64,000 nucleotides of DNA from Cordylochernes scorpioides (lineage: Eukaryota > Arthropoda > Arachnida > Pseudoscorpiones > Chernetidae), in assembly GCA_030710605.1 (NCBI GenBank), contig CP092882.1, positions 2,871,319 to 2,935,318 on the forward strand, given 5' to 3'. Both the position numbers and the translations under genes were made by a program. Below the pieces are notes generated by a model. The model searched no databases, was not told where the DNA came from, and worked only from the letters and a program-made list of their open reading frames with translations. This document shows, in pieces, positions 63,736 through 64,000 of this stretch (positions within the stretch are counted from its first letter, which is position 1; the number at the start of each line of letters is the position of its first letter).

Positions 63736-64000
63736 GAAATATCCTCTTGTTCTACATGTGGTGTCATATAGCGTTCATTCGTGATCTTTACTTTACACAA
63801 AGTACATGCGCCAAGCTGTCTCCTCCTAAGCTTTTAACAAGATTCCCTCGAGAAAAGAGTAAAGAATATTCTCAAATGAGCAATGTTTGAGTATAAGTGG
63901 CACAATATCAGGGATTACTTAGGTAAAATGACACATCACCCGGTGTTTATAATGGGGATAGAGAGTCAATTATACTAGTTTGGTCACTCTGCAGAGATTG
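63736..64000. other. No gene recognised
   Basis: Unique-looking sequence to the window edge; the short plus-strand open frame here starts inside the preceding palindrome and is not supported. Confidence 0.4.

Overview
The window looks like nuclear DNA of an invertebrate animal, most likely an arthropod and possibly a chelicerate. It is AT-rich, and most of it is eukaryotic transposable elements: Tc1/mariner, piggyBac, Helitron, Penelope-like, non-LTR and miniature LTR elements, and a tRNA-derived SINE. There are no bacterial operons. Two patches look like genuine host coding sequence. One is a GC-rich exon at 37714-38106 (+) for a 130-residue single-pass membrane protein resembling KCNE/MinK potassium-channel beta subunits. 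The other is a candidate last exon at 62697-62876 (-) resembling the C-terminus of ZYG11-family armadillo-repeat proteins. A third coding-like stretch, 60351-60960 (+), is unrecognised and broken by frameshifts and a SINE. The host assignment is inference; the absence of long host genes is what the sequence shows.

Left third (1-27 kb): fold-back repeats, many with the signature of Penelope-like element (PLE) 3' ends (TGAAG...CGAAA...AATAAA); a PLE GIY-YIG endonuclease fragment (6018-6695); a 224-bp exon-like tandem array (9154-10055); an intact DD37D mariner-type transposon (10565-11867); a perfect 731-bp tandem duplication (14321-15782) followed by Helitron DNA ending at 17610; a fold-back element at 19275-22065 that received a mariner and a miniature LTR retrotransposon; a PLE reverse-transcriptase fragment bounded by a perfect 49-bp inverted repeat (22818-23820); and a Tc1 element (25446-26934).

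Middle (27-42 kb): an internally deleted Helitron inserted in a MITE (27487-28734), a 133-bp x 6 tandem repeat, a second DD37D transposon about 98% identical in protein to the first (34250-35555, minus strand), and the KCNE-like exon. That exon is followed by about 4 kb of very AT-rich DNA without recognised transposons, a candidate long 3' UTR.

Right third (42-64 kb): a 6.9-kb satellite of 46- and 49-bp monomers with a higher-order repeat of exactly 48 monomers (2268 bp); two degenerate Tc1 transposons whose last two catalytic positions lie 32 residues apart; a decayed piggyBac; a MITE family whose left half has amplified into a 118-bp tandem array; clustered PLE-type palindromes; LINE 3' ends; tRNA-derived SINEs with clear target-site duplications; and the ZYG11-like exon.

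The window is chiefly a record of nested transposition. Several insertions preserve their target-site duplications, or an empty copy of their target, inside neighbouring repeats, so their relative order can be read directly.
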